DNA from: CAVQAH01 sp963784195
Lineage (GTDB): Bacteria; Acidobacteriota; Vicinamibacteria; Vicinamibacterales; 2-12-FULL-66-21
NCBI GenBank assembly: GCA_963784195.1
Contig: CAWARA010000003.1
Coordinates: forward strand, 1-64,000
Length of the DNA stretch: 64,000 nucleotides
Reading direction: 5' to 3'
Shown: positions 19,543 to 31,409 of the stretch, piece after piece
How the letters are laid out: the number at the start of each line of letters is the position of its first letter
Numbering within the stretch: position 1 is the first letter of the stretch
The notes under the pieces: model-generated
The model's input: only the letters and a program-made list of their open reading frames with translations
What the model was told of the DNA's origin: nothing
Databases searched by the model: none
Program-made: the position numbers and the translations under genes

Positions 19543-21193
19543 TCAGCTGGCCATGCCCGCTCGGAGCTGAGCGGACCTGTCGATTACGCGCTGGAGGATC
19601 GCCGGGTAGTGAGCGATTCGCCCGGCGTCGCCTTTGACACACACCGACGTAACGGGCGTGCCGGCAGCCGAGGGCAGATTGGCGCTGCCGATGGCAAAGA
19701 ACCCGTGGTTCAGCCCCAGGTCCGTCATCGGCGCGACGAATACCCGCGCGTCACGCACGATCGTCACGCAGAGCGTGCCAAACGCGTCGTCGAGCGACGC
19801 CGGATTCGCGCGCACGACGGCTGCGTGCGCCCACGCGGGGATGAGTCCCGCTGTTTGCATCCCGAGGCGTACCGGGCTGGTGCGCGTCCGCGCCGCGGCA
19901 ATCTGACGGTTGAACTCGCGAGCGAACTCGACGAAGCCGGCCCATGGCCCCTCGGCGGTTGCGTAGTCTGCGGGCCGGATCGACACGACATCGACGTCGC
20001 GTTCGTAGCCCGAGGATGCGGCGACATCGACCGTTGATGCGATGCGCGCACCGGCGAATTCAGGCTCCTGGCTGAGGAGCCAGGCGATCAGCGTGCCCAG
20101 CGTCACATTCCCGCCGATCGCGGCCGCGTGCCGCGCGCTCAGCTGCTGGCGCAGGGCGAGTACGGGCGACAGGTCGACGAACGTGGTCAGTTGATCCACG
20201 GGCCGCTCGCCCGGTGCATGGCAGGGATGCGGGCCGGCGAACGGCTGGCCGGGACGCGGCAGGCGGAAACGTCACGCTTTTCGGCGATCCCCCACTCACG
20301 CTCGAGCCGATCGAGGAGGTCCTGGAGGGGCACACCGTCGAGGCCCGACATGGTGCGAGCTGACCCACAGATCGACCGAACCGCGTTCAGGCGTTGGTGC
20401 GGGCGACGCACGACAGATGTCCAGAGTCCAAGCGTGCGTCGTGCCGCAAAGTTCGGGTGGGCAGAAGCGCTGCGCGTGGGTCCGTGAGATCGCGATGCTC
20501 GAACGAAAGACAGCAGGCGGCCAAGCAGCCGCTGCGCGTACGCGTGCGCGGCCTGCACCCCGTCGCCGATGCCAGACGATCCGACAGCCGCGCGAACGCG
20601 ATCCGGCCAGTGATTCGCGGCCGTTCGATCTCTGGAAGGCGAGCTCGTCTGGTTGTATGCCTCGACGATCGCGCGGTGCACCTGCGCCCGCCCGTCGGAA
20701 GCGCGGGGCGGAGCCGCCGTCCGGCGCCAGGTACGGCTCGAGCGCTTCGAGCGTGCCGTCGGCTGCGAACCGCAGCACGACGAGGTCGACGAATGCGAAT
20801 ACGGCGGCGGAGCGTGACAGGCCGGCGCCACTCGAGGCAGAAATGCGCGTCGGGCTCCTTCGCGAGGAACGAGAGCAGCGCCTGTGCAGTTCTGGTTTCG
20901 AGCGAATCGGTCGCTGTCCGGTCGACTGCCCTCGCGTTGGGCACGCGAGGGCGAACGCCGACATCGCGAAACGAGTCGATTCCGACCGTCAGCAGGATGC
21001 CGACGGTGCGCCGCCAACCTTCCGGCGCTCGCCGTAAGCCCAAGCCGATCATCGCTTTGCCCGTCAGCACGGAAGCCACGGCCGCGATGTTCGCGCTGAA
21101 GCGGACCAGGCTGCCGGGGCCGGCGGCTGGGCGCCTCGTCACACCAGAGCCGTCGAGCGTTCCCTCCAGGCTTACTCCCAAAACTCTCCCCAA
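19543..21193 (-). pseudogene. CoA-dependent acyltransferase-like gene, heavily frameshifted
   Basis: Coding-like protein is spread over all three minus frames from about 21193 to the stop at 19543, about 550 residues if joined. Removing one G from the GGG near 20350 restores SSHHVGLDGVPLQDLL, the HHxxxDG motif of the chloramphenicol-acetyltransferase, E2 and condensation superfamily. The last 218 residues (from near 20199, after ERPVDQLTTFVDLSPV) are open and well formed. At least four frame changes are needed (about 20840, 20710, 20385, 20350 and 20200). Real decay and poor sequence quality are both possible. The specific family is not recognised. Confidence 0.5.
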
Positions 21194-21266
21194 GCTGAGC
21201 AGATTATAATGCGCTCATCCCAAAACGGGTAGAGGCTACACATCACGATCGGGCCGTCGTGTGTCT

Positions 21267-24200
21267 ATGCAGCACACAACCATTCATCATTATCGTCTCG
21301 AAGAACTGATCGGGCGCGGGGGCATGGGCGAGGTGTATCGCGCGATCGACACGCGGCTGCAGCGTCCGGTCGCCATCAAGTTGATGCGCGATACCAAAGG
21401 GGAGGTCGGTCAGGCCGTTCATCGCTTCCTTCGGGAAGCGCGCGCCGCCTCCGCCCTCAACCATCCCAACATCGTCGTCGTACACGACATCGGCGAGACA
21501 TCCGAAGGCCGCCATTACATCGTGCAGGAGTTCATCAGCGGCGAGACGCTGCGCGCGCAGATGGCTGGGCAGATTCCGCTTCCGACGCTGCTCGACATCG
21601 GCCGGCAGATCGCGCGGGCGCTCGCGGCCGCACACGCCGCGGGGATCGTGCACCGTGACATCAAGCCCGAGAACGTCATGGTGCGCGGCGACGGCTATGC
21701 GAAGGTGCTCGATTTCGGTCTCGCGCGCATCGCCGACGCCGGGACGAGCACGACCACCACGCAAGCGCGAACCGACACACATTCGGGCGTTCTTCTCGGC
21801 ACGATGGCATACATGTCCCCCGAGCAGGCTCGCGGCGCGCCGGTTGGCGCTCCGGCCGATGTGTTCGCGCTGGGGATCACCTTGTACGAGATGGCCGCAG
21901 GACGCCGGCCCTTCGTGGCTTCGACGATGCCGGCGGTGCTGACGGCGATCTTGCTGGAGGAGCCGGTTCCGCTGTCACGGGTCAATCCGTCGGTGCCACC
22001 CGGGCTCGAGAACCTGGTGCACCGGATGCTCGCGAAGGACGCCCACCTGCGGCCGTTAGCAAGCGAGGTGGAAGAGGAGCTGGCGCTGCTCGCGTCGGGT
22101 GAGTCGGGCGCAACCGCATTTCAGCGAGCCCCGGTGCTGGCCGAGCGCCGCACCGTCGGACGCGAAGCGGAACGCGAGCAGATGCGTCGCGCCTACGATC
22201 AGGTGCGTGACGGCCACGGACGGATCCTGACGGTGTTAGGCGAGCCGGGAATCGGCAAGACCAACCTCGTCGAGGATTTTCTGGCGGAAGTCGGACAGCA
22301 GCCGGAACGTCCGTTCGTGGTCCGCGGCCGCTGTTCGGAGCGGCTTGCCGGTGCGGAGGCGTATCTGCCGGTTCTCGAGGCACTCGATAACCTGCTGCAC
22401 CAGTCGACGTGGAGCTCGGTGCATTCGCTGATCAAGACCGTCGCGCCCACCTGGTACGTGCAGGTCGCGCATGTGGCCGCGAGCCAGGACTCCCTCGCGC
22501 GCGTGCGCGAGGACGCACCGGCGGTGTCGCAGGAGCGCATGAAGCGCGAGCTCGGCGCGCTGCTGCAGGAGGCCTCGCGGCTGCGCCCGTTTGTCCTGTT
22601 TCTCGACGATCTCCACTGGGCGGACGTGTCGACGATCGACATGCTGAACTATCTGGCCGGCCGCTTCGACCAGATGCGGCTGCTCGTGCTGGCGACGTAC
22701 CGGCCGGCCGATATGACGCTGGCGCAGCACCCGTTTCTCGCCGTCCGCGACGAGCTCCGATCGCACGGCGCGCTCGAAGAGATCTCCCTTGGGTTCCTCG
22801 AGAAGCGCGACGTCGAGCGGTACCTCGCCGTGATGTTTCCGCAGCACCGCTTTCCGCCGTCACTTGCGGAGGCGATTCACGCGAAGACGGAGGGCAGCCC
22901 GCTCTTCATGGCGGACGTCGTGCGCTACTTGCGCGACTCGGGCAGCATTGTCGAGCGTGATGGGACTTGGCTGCTGTCGCGATCCGAGGCCGAAGCGTTC
23001 CGCGAGTTGCCGGCATCCATCCGCAGCATGATCGCCCGGAAGATCGAACGGCTCGACGAGGTTGACCGCAGGCTGCTGCTTGCCGCGAGCGTGCAGGGGC
23101 ACGAGTTCGACTCGGCCGTCGTCGCGGAAGCGCTCGAGATGGACCCGGCAGAGGTGGAGGAGCGCCTCGACGCGCTGGAGAAGGTATATGTGTTCGTCAC
23201 GCGGATCAAGGAGCACGAGTTTCCCGATCTGACGCTGTCGCTGCAGTACCAGTTCGTGCACGTGCTGTATCAGAACGCGCTGTATACATCCCTGCAGCCC
23301 ACGCGCCGCGTGTCGCTGAGCCGCCGTGTCGCACGCGCGCTCGTCGTCCATCATCGGAACGAGCACGCCGCCATCGCGGGCCGTCTCGCGGCGCTGTTCG
23401 AGGTTGCCCGCGAGTTCGGGACCAGCGCGCAGTTCTATCTGACGGGCGCTCGGCACGCCGTCGGACTCTTTGCGTTCCGCGAGGCGCTCTCGCTTGCCGA
23501 ACGCGGCCTGGGGGTGTTGCGCGGGATGCCGGAGGGGTCGGAGCGGATTCAGCACGAGCTGGGGCTGCAGATGATCCGCGGGCTGGCGCTTCGGATGATG
23601 AAGGGATGGGCAAGCCCCGAGATCGAGCCGGTCTTCGCACGCGCGCGCGAGCTATGTCATCAGCTCGGCGACGCGCCCGAGCTCTTCCCGGTCCTCTGGG
23701 CGATCACGCTGTTTCACGCGATCAAGGGCGAACTCCGGCAGTACCGTGCCGACGCCGATGCTCTGATGGCGGAGGCGGAGCAATCGGCAATCCGGCGTTT
23801 CTGATGGCCGCGCGATCATTTGCTCGGCGTTTGCCTCGAGTTTTCCGGTGACATGCGTGGAATCGAGCCGCGTCCTCGACCAGGGCCGCGAGCTGCACGA
23901 TCCGGACGAAGCACCGGGCCTACACAGCAATGTTCGGTCTCGATCCCGGCATGATCGCGCGTGCGATGTCGAGCCGTCCATTGTGGATTCTCGGCTATCC
24001 CGATCGCGCCGAAGCGCGCGCGCGGGAAACGCTGCAGCTCGCACGGTCGCAGCGTCAGCCGATCACGCTCGCGTTCGCGTTGCTCGTCACGCAGGGGATG
24101 CACCTGGTTCGCGGCGAGGCGGCCGAAGCGCTGGCGCATCGGCGACGAGATTGTCGCACTCTGCAGCGAATACGGATTGCCGCAGGAGCGAGAATGGAGC

Positions 24201-24701
24201 CGCTCGTTTCAGGGCGCCGCACTCGCCGCACTCGGTCGGCTCGATGAAGGCATCGAACAGCTCACCGAGAGCCTCGCCGTGCAGCGGTCGATTGGCGCCG
24301 GTCTCGTCCGCAGCGCGTTTCTGGCGGTCCTCGCCGATCTTGCTGCGCTTTGCTGGCCGTATAGACGATGGGTTGCGCGCCGTCGACGAGGGGTTCGCGC
24401 ACGCCGAACACGTTGGCCGAGGGAGGCTATCTCGCAGAACTGCATCGCGCGACGCGCGGAGCTGCTGCGCGTGCGCGGCGACAACGCGGCGGCGGAAGCC
24501 AGCTTCGCTGCGGCCGTCGAGTACGCGCGCGGCCAGCAGGCACGATCGTTCGAGCTGCGAGCCGCCACCGGCTGGGCGCAGCTGCTGATCGCGTCAGGCC
24601 GTCAGGCCGAGGCACGCGAGGTGCTCGAACCGGTCTATCAATGGTTTACCGAAGGCCTGAACACCGCCGACCTGGTCGCCGCGCGGGCGACGCTGGCATA
24701 G
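21267..24701 (+). CDS. Ser/Thr kinase - AAA ATPase - TPR signalling protein (multiple C-terminal frameshifts)
   Basis: An N-terminal kinase domain (about 8-275: GRGGMGEVY, AIKLM Lys, HRDIKPENVM, DFGLARI, GTMAYMSPEQ) is followed by an AAA/STAND-type ATPase (GREAEREQM; Walker A GEPGIGKTNL; Walker B FVLFLDDLHWAD) and then helical TPR-like repeats. The frame is intact to about 23787, where one missing G (EAEQSGNPAFL) ends it. From there to the stop at 24701 the TPR sequence continues through at least six more frame changes (for example IARAMSSRPLWILGYPDRAE, then EYGLPQEREWSRSFQG, then ATGWAQLLIASGRQAEAREV). Total about 1140 residues. ATG 21267 is chosen; no clear ribosome site is visible. Partner unknown. 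Confidence 0.8.
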
Positions 24702-24787
24702 GGGTCAGATCTTCTTTCCTGCACGATTGTCCTCTTTGACGAACATCTCCATTAGAGGACAATCGTGCACGAAACAAGATCTGACCC
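24702..24787. repeat. 34-bp-stem inverted repeat, GGGTCAGATCTT type (REP/RAYT-like)
   Basis: GGGTCAGATCTT at 24702 pairs with AAGATCTGACCC ending at 24787. The full arms are 34 nt with two mismatches and an 18-nt loop. The sequence resembles hairpins that flank REP-associated tyrosine transposases in many bacteria. It sits exactly between two convergent genes (the kinase TAG ends at 24701), so it may act as a two-way terminator. Confidence 0.75.
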
Positions 24788-24792
24788 AGCTC

Positions 24793-26386
<1,594 letters not shown>

Positions 26387-26420
26387 TGCTGGGTGTTGTG
26401 ATGTTGTCAATCGTACGGCG

Positions 26421-26449
26421 TCACAACACGCGCTGTCAGCGCGTATAAT
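26421..26449 (+). promoter_or_regulatory. Promoter of the sugar isomerase gene with an inverted repeat in the spacer
   Basis: A perfect TATAAT at 26444-26449 and TCACAA at 26421-26426, 17 bp apart, 22 nt before the start at 26472. The spacer holds CGCGCTGTCAGCGCG, an inverted repeat that could be an operator. Confidence 0.5.
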
Positions 26450-26471
26450 CCGCCCACTCGAAAGGACAACG

Positions 26472-27345
26472 ATGACGCTCGATCGACGGACGTTCATGGC
26501 AGCGATGGGCTCGGCAGTGCTGGCGATGCGCTCGCCTCGCGCGGCTTCAATCCCTCGCCTCGGCGTGCAGCTCTATACCGTCCGCAGCCTGCTCGAAAAG
26601 GACTTCGACGGGACCCTCGCCGCCGTGGCGGCTATCGGTTTCACCGAGGTGGAGTTTGCCGGCTACTTCAAGCAGACGCCCCAACAGGTCCGAGACTCGT
26701 TGAAACGCCACAAGCTCACCGCGCCGTCCGCGCACATCTCGTACGAGAATCTCACCGGTGACGCTGTGGGCGCGCGTGATCGACAACGCCCGAACGATTG
26801 GCCACAGGTATCTGGTCAATGCCTGGGTTGAGGAGTCGATCCGCAATCAGCCCGACGCCTGGAAACGAATCGCCGAGACTTACAATCGCGCCGGCGACAT
26901 CAGCAAGCGCGCGGGCATCCAGTTCGCCTACCATAACCACCACTTCGAGTTCGCGCCGCGCGCCGACGCCGCCGGCAAGTTGCCGTACGACATCCTCCTC
27001 GAGTCGTGCGATCCCGCGCTGGTGAAAATGGAGATGGACCTGTGCTGGATTACCGCTGCCGGAAAGGATCCGCTGGAGTATTTCCGCCGCTACCCGGGAC
27101 GATTCCCGATGGTGCACGTCAAAGGCTTGCGAAAGATCCCCGAAGGCGGCGCCGCGAGCCCGATCGACCGCGTGCTGCCCGACATCACCGACGTCGGTCA
27201 CGAGGATGTGGTCGACTGGAAGCGCATCTTTGCCGAGGCGCGCACCGCAGGCATTGAGCACTATTTCGTCGAGCACGACCAGCCAAAGCAGCCGCTGGAA
27301 AGCCTTAAAGCCAGCCGCGGTTACCTGACACGACTGCAGTTTTAG
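26472..27345 (+). CDS. Tat-exported sugar phosphate isomerase/epimerase-like TIM barrel (one frameshift)
   Basis: The N-terminus MTLDRRTFMAAMGSAVLAM is a Tat-type signal (RRTFM). It is followed by IPRLGVQLYTVRSLLEKDF and GFTEVEFAGY, typical of xylose-isomerase-like TIM barrels. After a frame change near 26765, the second part holds YHNHHFEFAP, MEMDLCWITAAGKDP (metal-site Asp) and FPMVHVKGLRKIP, ending HYFVEHDQP. About 290 residues in all. ATG 26472 follows AAAGGACAACG. It probably acts on a sugar or sugar acid in the periplasm; the substrate cannot be assigned. Confidence 0.82.
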
Positions 27346-27353
27346 CGACACGA

Positions 27354-27417
27354 GACAACTCCCAATCACCAACTCCCAACTCCCAAGGTGCTCTTGGGAG
27401 TGAGGTTGGGGGTGTGG
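27354..27417. repeat. Inverted-heptamer element, copy 3 (short form), with the following noncoding gap
   Basis: ACAACTCCCAATCACC, then AACTCCC heptamers, a short GGTGCT loop and the complementary CTTGGGAGTGAGGTTGGG. It lacks the core of the copies at 9415 and 48337. It lies 8 bp after the isomerase stop, between convergent genes, where it could fold as a terminator. From 27418 to 27646 nothing recognisable is seen. Confidence 0.65.
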
Positions 27418-27646
27418 TAGCGAGCCGCTCGTGCGCGGCGCCGACCGGGCGTACCGCCGTTCGTTGCTGCCGCGTGGCAGCACGGTCCTGGCTCCGTCCG
27501 CCGACGCCGATCTGCGCAAACCTGTCAAGTGCGCACACGTCGGGAGCCGAGGCGGGACAGCGCGGGACCTCCGCGAGGAAACCGCTATCAGTACGTCGTG
27601 GAGTCAGGCACCGGGGCCCGAGAGCGCTCTGCCCCGTGCAGGTGGA

Positions 27647-30600
27647 CTAGAACGTGAGGCGCGTCACGACCTGCAACGCACGACCCGGTGCGACTGCACT
27701 GATCGTTCCGAATCCGTTCCGCTGCGTCAGGTTCCCGCTCGCGTCGTACGGGAGGTTCGTGATTGTCGGATCGGTCAGGCTCCTGAAGTTCACGGTGTTG
27801 TTGACGGCCGTGAACTGCGTGTGGTTCAGCGCGTTGAACATGTCGACGCGGAATTCGAACTGGCTCCGGCCGACGAGCGGCACGCGCTTCGAAATCGACA
27901 GGTTGAGGTTGTTGACCGGCGGGCTCCGGACGAAGAACCGCGCCGACTCGGCGCCATCGCTGCCGGGCTGCGGCGGCGCGAAGCACGACGGGTTGCTCAC
28001 CTGACGATACGGATCGCTGCTGTAACCGTCTCCCGGATCGCAGGTGAGAACGATGCGCGCGTTCGGGTTGCCGTCCGTCCCGGTCAGGTTGGCGGCACCG
28101 ATACCGGGAATATTGAAGGCCACGTTATACGGCCGGCCGCTCAGCCATTGGTAGGATCCCGAGAGCTGCCAGTCGTTGATCACGTAGCCGAGCGCCCTGT
28201 TGTCCGTGAAGCTCCGCAGCTGGTAGATCGCGTTGAGCAGGATGTTGTGCGGACGGTCGTAGTTGACCAACCCGTAGTCGAGCCGTCTCGTTTCTTCCTT
28301 GCTCAGGTTCGGCACGCTGTTCGCGTCATCGACATTGCTGATGCCGAGCGCCTTGCTCCAGACCCAGAAGCTGGTGAAACTGAAGCCGTTGTCGAACCGC
28401 CGCGACACCGACGTCTGCAGCGCGTGGTAGTTCCCGTAGCCGCTGTAGTCGTACATGTTGATGTTGCCGTAGCCGGGGTACGGCCGCATGAAATCGTTCG
28501 ACAGCGCGTTCGCCCCCGGCGTCGTGCTTGGGGCGCGCGTCGGATCCTGATTCTGCGGGAGGAACGTCGCGCCGATTGGCGGGGCGTTGATCTGTGACCT
28601 CCGGAGCAGGTCCGTTGAAGTGGAGCCGACATACGCGATGTCGGCAATGATCTCATGCACCAACTTGTGCTGGAGACCGATGTTCCACTGAGTGACGCGC
28701 GGCGGTATGAAATCGAACGCTATCGGAGCCAGCGAGAGGGTGGGGAATGGATCGGCGCCGGCCGAAGTCACTGACTGGAGCGTTCCGAAATCCAGCCGCG
28801 AGTTCAGCACTCCTGGGGCGTTGCCGGCCATGTCGAACACCGTGTTGCCCTGCGGCCGGTCGAAGAAGATCCCCCAGCCGCCGCGAACGATGGTCTGGCC
28901 CTCGCCCGTCAGGTCGTACACCACGCCCACACGCGGGGAAACTCGGAAGGCGCTGCCGTCCTGCAACGAATCGGTAGTGCCCTGGCCGGCCTGGAAGGCG
29001 CCGTTGAACCGTTCCGATCCGGGCGTCAACCGGCCAATGAAGGGCCCCGGCACCGTGTTCGCCGCTGTCGGCACGACGCCTTGGGCGATCAGCCTCGGAT
29101 CCATCCCGCGACGGGCATCACCCGAGCACGGAGGCGCACCGATACAGACCGGGAAGTACAGCTTCGCCGCGGCATTCGGGTCGAACTCGTCCGGCAGGAA
29201 GTTGGAGGCCTGCAGGCTCCTGTCCCACTGCGGGGTCAAGTAGTAGAACCGGACACCGTAGTCGAGCGTGAGCCTCTGGCTCGGCTTCCAGTTATCCTGG
29301 GCGTACCACTCGATGTTCTTGTAATTCCATTCGGGTATCGCGTACTTGTTGGCCTGCTGGTAGAAGTTGAACACCCCGGTGGCCGCGTTCGCGTAGCCGA
29401 AGCTGGTATCGAACGGGTTGTTGGTGTTGTCCGTAAAGTCGATCTGGCTGTTGAAGGCCGCAAAGACGCTCTGCGGCTTGTAGCTGTGCTGGAAATAGAA
29501 GCCGAACTTCGACGCGTGCGCGCCCCACACCTTCGTCAGGTTGGCGATGACGTCGTGCGTGATGTTCTCGTTGGTGAACGGCCCGCGATCGGTCTGGTAC
29601 TGACCGGCGTTGGCCGTGCGTCCGCCGCGGAAGACAAACCACGGCACGTAGTCCGCCTGGACAGCGTCGGGGAACAGCAGCGGCAGCCCGGACACGCCGG
29701 CGTTCGACCGGAACAGCGGGTCGAGCTGCAGCTCGTAGTTCAGCGAATTCGACGCACGGCCCCAGCTCAACTCGAGCGATGTCGAGTTGTTGATCACGCC
29801 GGTCGCCGAGAGCATGTAGTTCGATCCGGGGTGGATGAACATCGTCGGCGTCGGGAGCTGGTCGCTGCCGTTGCCGGCCCACGTCGTCCCGTAGGCTTGC
29901 AGGATGTCTTCGTTGTTGTGCATGTAGCGGCCGGTGATCCGCCACGTGTCGGTTGCCTGGAAGTCCATGCGCAGCAGGTCTTCACGGCGCTTCGGCTCGT
30001 CGGGAACCTGGTTCACGAAGTTGAGGCCGCTGCCGCCCGAGAAGTTTACGGTCGGGTAGATATTCAGCACCGCGAGGCCGGGCTGGTAGAGTCGGTTTGC
30101 CGGAATCCGGCCGACCACGCCGCCGTCCTGGAAGCAGCCGCGGGTGTCCGCCGCGGTGCACGGCAGGCCCGAGGTGTAGTCGCGGATGTAGGGGCACGGG
30201 TCGCCGCTGCTGTCCACGCTCTGCGAGAAGTCACCGCGTCGCTCGAGGTCGGTCGGCACGCGCGTCTGACGGACACCCGCCGGGTTGCTGCGACGCTGGT
30301 ATTCCTGGTTCCAGAAGAAGAACAGCTTCCTCTTGCTCTCGTTGAAGCCGGGGAAGAAGACGGGCCCGCCGAAGGTGTACCCGGAGTCGTTCCGCGACGT
30401 CTCGGGTTTCGCGACCCCTTCCCGGTTGTTCAGCCAGGTGTTCGCCTCCCAGTCCGAGCGGCGTCCGTACCAGTAGCCCGACCCGTGGAACTGCTGGGTC
30501 CCGCTCTTGGTGACCACCTGCAACTGCCCGCCGACCGCGCGGCCGTACTCGGCCTGATACGAGTTAGTAAGTATCTTGAACTCGGAGATGGCATCGACAT

Positions 30601-31264
30601 TCGTCGTTGCCATGTTCCCGCCGTTGTCGCCGGTGTCGATATTGGAGACACCGTCGATCGTCATGTTGTTCGAGTTGGGCCGCTGGCCGTTGACCGTGAA
30701 GTTGCTGACCTGGGTCAACTCCGCACCGCCCGTATTCTGCGTCAGCACGCCGGGGGCCAGGGTCGCCAGGTTGAAGAGCATGCGGCCGTTGCTGCCCATG
30801 TTCTTGAGGGCTTCACTTTCGAGCGTGAACGATCGCTCGCCGGTCGTCGATTGCACCTCGGTCACGCGGCTCGTGACGCTCACTTCTTCAGTCAGATTGC
30901 CGACTTCGAGTGCGAGCACGCCCAGCGCCAGCCTGTCGTTCGCGTTTACGACGACGGTGGTCCGCTCGAGCGATTTGAAGCCTTGAAGCGCGACTTTCAA
31001 GGAGTACGTATCTGGACGAACGATGGGGAAGACGAACCGTCCGCCTTCGTCGGATAACGCCGTGAGGACGTTGCCCTGAGTGTTGCTGGTCAACGTGACG
31101 GTGACGCCCGGGAGCATTGCACCCGATGCATCCTGGACCGTCCCAGTGACCGTTGCGCTGGTGGTCTGCGCTCGAAGGACCGCCGAATTGCCCGCGAGGA
31201 CCAGGGATACAAGGGCAACCGACAACCCTCCCCAGCGCCTTCCGAACTTCTGCCGAAAGGACAT
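27647..31264 (-). CDS. Oar-like TonB-dependent receptor, 1205 residues
   Basis: ATG at 31264 follows GGAGGAGG (7 nt). A signal peptide (LSVALVSLVLAGNSAVLRAQ) is followed by a carboxypeptidase-regulatory domain (TSATVTGTVQDASGAMLPGV), a plug (NFTVNGQRPNSNNMTIDGV; YQAEYGRAVGGQLQVVTKSG) and a long barrel that ends RALQVVTRLTF. It is complete, unlike the TonB gene at 13672. It is the last gene of a minus-strand set that includes two CRTAC1 proteins. Direct AAACCAG repeats lie just upstream of its promoter. It probably imports a large organic polymer or complex; no substrate is evident. Confidence 0.92.
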   Translation of the reverse strand: MSFRQKFGRRWGGLSVALVSLVLAGNSAVLRAQTTSATVTGTVQDASGAMLPGVTVTLTSNTQGNVLTALSDEGGRFVFPIVRPDTYSLKVALQGFKSLERTTVVVNANDRLALGVLALEVGNLTEEVSVTSRVTEVQSTTGERSFTLESEALKNMGSNGRMLFNLATLAPGVLTQNTGGAELTQVSNFTVNGQRPNSNNMTIDGVSNIDTGDNGGNMATTNVDAISEFKILTNSYQAEYGRAVGGQLQVVTKSGTQQFHGSGYWYGRRSDWEANTWLNNREGVAKPETSRNDSGYTFGGPVFFPGFNESKRKLFFFWNQEYQRRSNPAGVRQTRVPTDLERRGDFSQSVDSSGDPCPYIRDYTSGLPCTAADTRGCFQDGGVVGRIPANRLYQPGLAVLNIYPTVNFSGGSGLNFVNQVPDEPKRREDLLRMDFQATDTWRITGRYMHNNEDILQAYGTTWAGNGSDQLPTPTMFIHPGSNYMLSATGVINNSTSLELSWGRASNSLNYELQLDPLFRSNAGVSGLPLLFPDAVQADYVPWFVFRGGRTANAGQYQTDRGPFTNENITHDVIANLTKVWGAHASKFGFYFQHSYKPQSVFAAFNSQIDFTDNTNNPFDTSFGYANAATGVFNFYQQANKYAIPEWNYKNIEWYAQDNWKPSQRLTLDYGVRFYYLTPQWDRSLQASNFLPDEFDPNAAAKLYFPVCIGAPPCSGDARRGMDPRLIAQGVVPTAANTVPGPFIGRLTPGSERFNGAFQAGQGTTDSLQDGSAFRVSPRVGVVYDLTGEGQTIVRGGWGIFFDRPQGNTVFDMAGNAPGVLNSRLDFGTLQSVTSAGADPFPTLSLAPIAFDFIPPRVTQWNIGLQHKLVHEIIADIAYVGSTSTDLLRRSQINAPPIGATFLPQNQDPTRAPSTTPGANALSNDFMRPYPGYGNINMYDYSGYGNYHALQTSVSRRFDNGFSFTSFWVWSKALGISNVDDANSVPNLSKEETRRLDYGLVNYDRPHNILLNAIYQLRSFTDNRALGYVINDWQLSGSYQWLSGRPYNVAFNIPGIGAANLTGTDGNPNARIVLTCDPGDGYSSDPYRQVSNPSCFAPPQPGSDGAESARFFVRSPPVNNLNLSISKRVPLVGRSQFEFRVDMFNALNHTQFTAVNNTVNFRSLTDPTITNLPYDASGNLTQRNGFGTISAVAPGRALQVVTRLTF

Positions 31265-31353
31265 GGCCCGCCTCCTCCATACACATCCATTGAGAGTCGC
31301 GACCCGATTTACGTAATTTGTTCGGGCCTCGAACAAAGAATACCTGGGCTAGA

Positions 31354-31382
31354 GAAGTAGTCGAATCTGGCCAGAAAGTCAA
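31354..31382 (-). promoter_or_regulatory. Promoter of the TonB receptor
   Basis: On the minus strand: TTGACT (31382-31377), 17 bp spacer, TACTTC (31359-31354), about 90 nt before the start codon. The -35 is good and the -10 is moderate. Confidence 0.45.
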
Positions 31383-31386
31383 GAAA

Positions 31387-31409
31387 AAACCAGCTTAATA
31401 AACCAGTTT
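31387..31409. promoter_or_regulatory. Possible LacI-type operator (two AAACCAGYTT repeats)
   Basis: AAACCAGCTT (31387-31396) and AAACCAGTTT (31400-31409) repeat with a 13-bp period just upstream of the -35. The second is itself palindromic (AAAC-CA-GTTT) and resembles LacI-family half-sites. It overlaps the stop codon of the CRTAC1-TPR gene. No LacI gene is in the window. Confidence 0.4.

Noticed and set aside
29081..31057. Long open frames opposite real genes (29081-31057, 31420-34602, 55511-57325 and others)
   Set aside because: They are mirror images of high-GC coding regions, rich in Arg and Pro, with no domains or start sites. The genes on the other strand have clear families.
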